64,000 nucleotides of DNA from M3007 sp043764095 (lineage in GTDB: Bacteria; Bacteroidota; Bacteroidia; Chitinophagales; Saprospiraceae), in contig JAYUKX010000103.1 in assembly GCA_043764095.1 (NCBI GenBank), forward strand, positions 1 to 64,000. Reading direction: 5' to 3'. A program made the translations under genes and the position numbers. Positions 61,088 through 64,000 of the stretch are shown here, piece after piece. The stretch's first letter is position 1. Each line of letters begins with the position of its first letter. Under the pieces are notes generated by a model, which saw nothing but the letters and a program-made list of their open reading frames with translations, was not told the DNA's origin and made no database searches.

Positions 61088-61936
61088 ATGAGGTTAACGC
61101 CACTATTATTGATTTGCGTTGTTCCATTTTTCTTACAGGCGCAAACAAAGACCAAACCAATTACTCCCGCTTTTTTGACGAGTAAAGATACTCTTTATCT
61201 CACCATTCAAGACGGCCAAAAAATTATCCACCACAGGGTAAAAGCAAAACAAACGCTATTTTCTTTAGCCAAATATTATTGCCTAAGCCTAGAAGAATTA
61301 TACGAGTACAACCCACGTTTCCAAACAGATCCGATCCTGCATACAGGCGAATTAGTGGCCATTCCAACGCCCAATATTGCCATTAAGAGGTACAAACGAA
61401 ATGATTTCAAAATTGCCCAAAATGCGCCTTTATGTTATGTCGTACAGCCGGGTGATAATATGTTCCAAATCTGCCGTCGCCATTTTGAAATGCCTGTGGA
61501 CAGCATAAAAGAACGCAATAAGTTAAAAAATAGCACCATTATCCCCGGGCAATTACTCCATGTAGGCTGGATTGGCACCGAAGGTTACAAACTAGAATGG
61601 CGTAAAGATCGTAAACCCACCGCTTCCGACGCCTTAAAGGCTAAATACGACCAACAACGGGTAAAATACAAAGAAGTAAGCAGCCAAGGTATTTGCCATT
61701 GGATTAAAGACAATTCAGAAATAGGCGATTTATATGCGCTGCACCGCGAAGCAGCTATTGGAACTAGTATTTCGGTGACCAATCCTGCCACTAAAGTAAC
61801 AATATTTGCCAAAGTGATCGGGCGTATCCCCGATAATATTGCTAATAATGCTGAGGTAATTGTATCGCCTGCCGCTGCTAAGAAATTGGGTGCAAACAAA
61901 GCAGATTTTATGACACGCGTGCGGTTTTTGAAATAA
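61088..61936 (+). CDS. Exported two-LysM protein with RlpA-like C-terminal domain
   Basis: Start at 61088 gives the signal peptide MRLTPLLLICVVPFFLQAQT and 282 residues. Two LysM peptidoglycan-binding domains follow (about 53-105, VKAKQTLFSLAKYYCLSLEE; about 118-165, VVQPGDNMFQICRRHFEM). The last 80 residues (GICHWIKDN, LYALHREAAIGTSISV, VIGRIPDN) match the double-psi beta barrel of RlpA-like proteins, with the ALHR and P-IGT pattern. In Bacteroidota these proteins act at the cell wall, probably in division or peptidoglycan remodelling; lytic activity is not certain as the catalytic Asp is not obvious. It stands between divergent and convergent neighbours and has no operon partner. Confidence 0.88.
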   Translation: MRLTPLLLICVVPFFLQAQTKTKPITPAFLTSKDTLYLTIQDGQKIIHHRVKAKQTLFSLAKYYCLSLEELYEYNPRFQTDPILHTGELVAIPTPNIAIKRYKRNDFKIAQNAPLCYVVQPGDNMFQICRRHFEMPVDSIKERNKLKNSTIIPGQLLHVGWIGTEGYKLEWRKDRKPTASDALKAKYDQQRVKYKEVSSQGICHWIKDNSEIGDLYALHREAAIGTSISVTNPATKVTIFAKVIGRIPDNIANNAEVIVSPAAAKKLGANKADFMTRVRFLK

Positions 61937-61971
61937 TTTTGGGCGAATACAACCACCAAAATTTCAATATT

Positions 61972-62046
61972 TCATCTTGTGTTCTCCTGTTCAGTCCTGA
62001 TATACAACAGATAAGCACAAGGTGCCAAATCGCTTAACTCAAAATC
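61972..62046 (-). pseudogene. Remnant of a T9SS sorting domain
   Basis: Read on the minus strand this gives FELSDLAPCAYLLYIRTEQE and then NTR and a stop, matching FDLSDLAQGVYLLHISNAQV in the intact sorting domain at 62259 onwards. The DNA alignment to about 62290-62350 is plain (TGATAT-CAACA-ATAA, then GTGCCAAATCGCT). Upstream codons contain stops, so only a 3' scrap of a former gene or duplication remains. Confidence 0.65.
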
Positions 62047-62089
62047 GTGTCAAAGTCACGAGGTCAATAAACAAGCAAACCACAAAAAT

Positions 62090-62240
62090 ACTACGCTACG
62101 CTTTTGTGAACTAAAAATCAAGCGAAGCGTTACTCTACGCTTTTGTGGACTGTTGTGTACTTTTGTGGTAGAAGAAAAGTATACGCTACGTATATAGTAT
62201 TTTTTTCTACCACAAAAGAACACAAAGCGTAGCGTACACT
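62090..62240. repeat. Inverted and direct repeats in non-coding gap
   Basis: Within 61937-62258 no gene is seen. CTTTTGTGGTAGAA (62160-62173) and its exact complement (62205-62218) can form a stem, and the ACGCTTTTGTGRAC unit recurs at about 62098 and 62137. CGTAGCGTA-type words flank them. Confidence 0.65.
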
Positions 62241-62258
62241 AAAGTTGTACGTCTATTC

Positions 62259-63998
62259 TCAATATTTCACCCATTTCACCGTAGTATTCACCTGAGCATT
62301 GCTGATATGCAACAAATAAACCCCTTGTGCCAAATCGCTCAAATCAAACGACCATCCATTCCCCGAAGACATCGTCAAAGCACGTACGCGCCTACCTGAT
62401 GGATCTAGTACATCCAATTGAATAGGCTCGTTGTACAATTGGCTAGACTGCATATTTAATTGGCCGGCGGAAGGATTAGGGGCGCACCAAAATCTGGACA
62501 AATCTAGGTCATTCCCGATATTTTTTTTCAATTGCAATTTCAATAACGCCTGCTTATTTTCAGTCAGAACCCATAAATCATCGCCCACAATTTTAGCATT
62601 CCGCAGGTTGGACTCAGGGCAAGATGGCGCGAGCGGATAACATCGGTTGGTGTTATTTTCTTTGACAAATATACCATTAGAAGTTGTAATAAGAATGGTT
62701 CCGTTATATACTTCCAAATCCCTTATATTATAGTGGTACAATGGAACTCCAGTGGACCAATCCACCAAATACTCCTCCTCCCACTGACCCGCTGATGGCC
62801 TAAAAACATATACCTCAGTACCACAAATACCCCAGGCATTCTCGCCATCATAGAAATAATACAACGTAGAAGCCGTAGCCAACGGGCAAAACTCCAACGG
62901 AGGGAAATAATCGACTAGGTTGGCATTTTCATCAAAAATAGCAAACGCTTTCTTGTCTGTTATGCACCAAAGTTGGTTATCTCTTCCTGTAAAATAACTA
63001 ATTTTTTCGGTACTGGAAGGAATTAGCAGACTTACTTGCTCTTCTTCGGTACTACCATTACGCACGCGATAAGGTTTTTGACTACCTATCCATAAATAAT
63101 TTTTACTTGCCGTTGCGGTATTATACACCCACCAATACAATGTTTTGGGCAATTCATTCCACGTTGCCCCTAGATCATCGGAGTATTGGTAAGTGCCTTT
63201 ATTTGTTTCATCGTTATGGTAAATACGGTTTTCCGTTGCGTAAAAATAATTAGATTTGGTACAATCATTTCCTGTTTGGTCTACATTTATGGAAGTCCAA
63301 GTACCGGTTGATGGATCGAGCATAAAACCTCCAGTCTTGGCACTAACGAGCATTTTACCTTGTGTAGTTGTAAAATCTTCAATTTCACCCTCATTTATCC
63401 CTGTGTTACCCCAATGAAAATTGACCAAACCATCGTCACTGTACTTAATCCCCGCTGCCGCTCCAAACAATACCCTACCGCTGGGTAGTGTCAACATTGA
63501 TGTAATATCCGATACTGGAAGGATAAGATTATCGTCATTTTGATCCAGATACCAAATAGTACCGCTTGTATCACTCTTAAAATGCTTACTATCACAACCG
63601 TCAGTAGAATAAAGGTCGGAAAATACGAAGTTTATTGTATCATTATACTCCACAATTCCTTTGTATTGAAAAAGGTATGGATGGATTAAATTATTCGTAA
63701 CTTTGATCCAAGTACGCATACCATCGGTGGATTTAACCATGGTTTTTAAATCTTGATAGAAGGCATAAATACCGCTGGCCGTAGCGCCTACTATCTTGAA
63801 ATCATATACCGTTGTATATGCTTTTACCCACGAAGCACCGTTATTGGAGGAACGAAAAATACTAGCACCGCCCCACGCAAAAAGTTCATTCTTAAATTGA
63901 AAAAAGGATTGGACATTTTCTAAAAAGAAATCACCCGTTACCACCCAAGTTTCACCTTTATTAATGGAGCGATACATCGCATGTTGGGTAACAGCCAA
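62259..63998 (-). CDS. BNR-repeat secreted protein with T9SS sorting domain, 5' end beyond window
   Basis: The 3' 579 codons of a larger gene; the frame is open to the window edge at 64000, so the true start and signal peptide lie outside (the TTG at 63998 is not a credible start). BNR/Asp-box units with the S-x-N/D-x-G-x-x-W pattern recur (RSINKGETWVVTG, RSSNNGASWVKAY, KSTDGMRTWIKV, YSDDLGATWNELP), as in sortilin-like or exo-sialidase propellers. The C terminus is a type A T9SS domain (WCAPNPSAGQLNMQSSQL to VNTTVKWVKY). No sialidase catalytic triad can be judged from the fragment. A broken copy of the sorting-domain end lies just downstream at 61972-62046. Confidence 0.88.
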   Translation of the reverse strand: MAVTQHAMYRSINKGETWVVTGDFFLENVQSFFQFKNELFAWGGASIFRSSNNGASWVKAYTTVYDFKIVGATASGIYAFYQDLKTMVKSTDGMRTWIKVTNNLIHPYLFQYKGIVEYNDTINFVFSDLYSTDGCDSKHFKSDTSGTIWYLDQNDDNLILPVSDITSMLTLPSGRVLFGAAAGIKYSDDGLVNFHWGNTGINEGEIEDFTTTQGKMLVSAKTGGFMLDPSTGTWTSINVDQTGNDCTKSNYFYATENRIYHNDETNKGTYQYSDDLGATWNELPKTLYWWVYNTATASKNYLWIGSQKPYRVRNGSTEEEQVSLLIPSSTEKISYFTGRDNQLWCITDKKAFAIFDENANLVDYFPPLEFCPLATASTLYYFYDGENAWGICGTEVYVFRPSAGQWEEEYLVDWSTGVPLYHYNIRDLEVYNGTILITTSNGIFVKENNTNRCYPLAPSCPESNLRNAKIVGDDLWVLTENKQALLKLQLKKNIGNDLDLSRFWCAPNPSAGQLNMQSSQLYNEPIQLDVLDPSGRRVRALTMSSGNGWSFDLSDLAQGVYLLHISNAQVNTTVKWVKY

Positions 63999-64000
63999 CA

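Overview
The window looks like a chromosomal segment of a Bacteroidota bacterium, most probably from the Saprospiria/Chitinophagia side of the phylum (inference). The support is two SusC/SusD pairs, a FecI/FecR pair, several type IX secretion (T9SS) C-terminal sorting domains, FG-GAP/ASPIC lipoproteins, LuxR-type HTH domains of the Bacteroidota kind, and promoters of the TAnnTTTG type lying only a few bases ahead of many start codons. No tRNA, rRNA, CRISPR array, integrase or complete insertion sequence was seen.

Layout. 1-310 is non-coding with a hairpin. 311-1009 encodes an unplaced protein with primase-polymerase-like motifs. 1165-11391 is a uptake and surface locus: ECF sigma factor, FecR anti-sigma, SusC with an STN signalling domain, SusD, an IPT/TIG lipoprotein and a four-repeat T9SS protein. 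11455-11682 is a small unknown gene. 11819-16683 is a tightly packed three-gene operon: a small helical domain plus degenerate P-loop protein, a glycine/leucine-rich membrane STAND-like ATPase, and a TIR membrane protein with extracytoplasmic beta domains. This looks like a conflict/defence or signalling system and is the main candidate for something undescribed. 16690-22930 (minus) holds a Uma2 nuclease, a gluconate-dehydrogenase-like pair (GMC flavoprotein plus subunit 3) and an M14 carboxypeptidase whose 3' end has been overwritten by a 34-bp tandem repeat. 23064-27788 holds two T9SS proteins (an M43 metalloprotease and an unknown) sharing an identical-looking 238-bp 3' end. 27866-28861 is an Rpn-type nuclease.

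28959-50779 is a second carbohydrate region: an FG-GAP/ASPIC lipoprotein, SusD, SusC, a xylulokinase fused to a LuxR-type HTH domain, a second FG-GAP/ASPIC lipoprotein, a Nudix-type regulator with a damaged Nudix box, and a very large ThuA/sugar-dehydrogenase/cytochrome c protein, with a 19-bp perfect palindrome between the last two genes. A Kup potassium transporter follows. I infer that this region senses and takes up a sugar or sugar derivative and oxidises it in the periplasm. No glycoside hydrolase gene lies in either SusCD locus.

51058-57876 is a TetR-controlled RND efflux operon (TolC, adaptor, pump). 58507-64000 holds an ABC1/UbiB kinase, KdsB, a LysM/RlpA-like wall protein and the 3' part of a BNR-repeat T9SS protein cut by the window edge. 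The gaps between these genes are rich in hairpin repeats and broken sorting-domain pieces.
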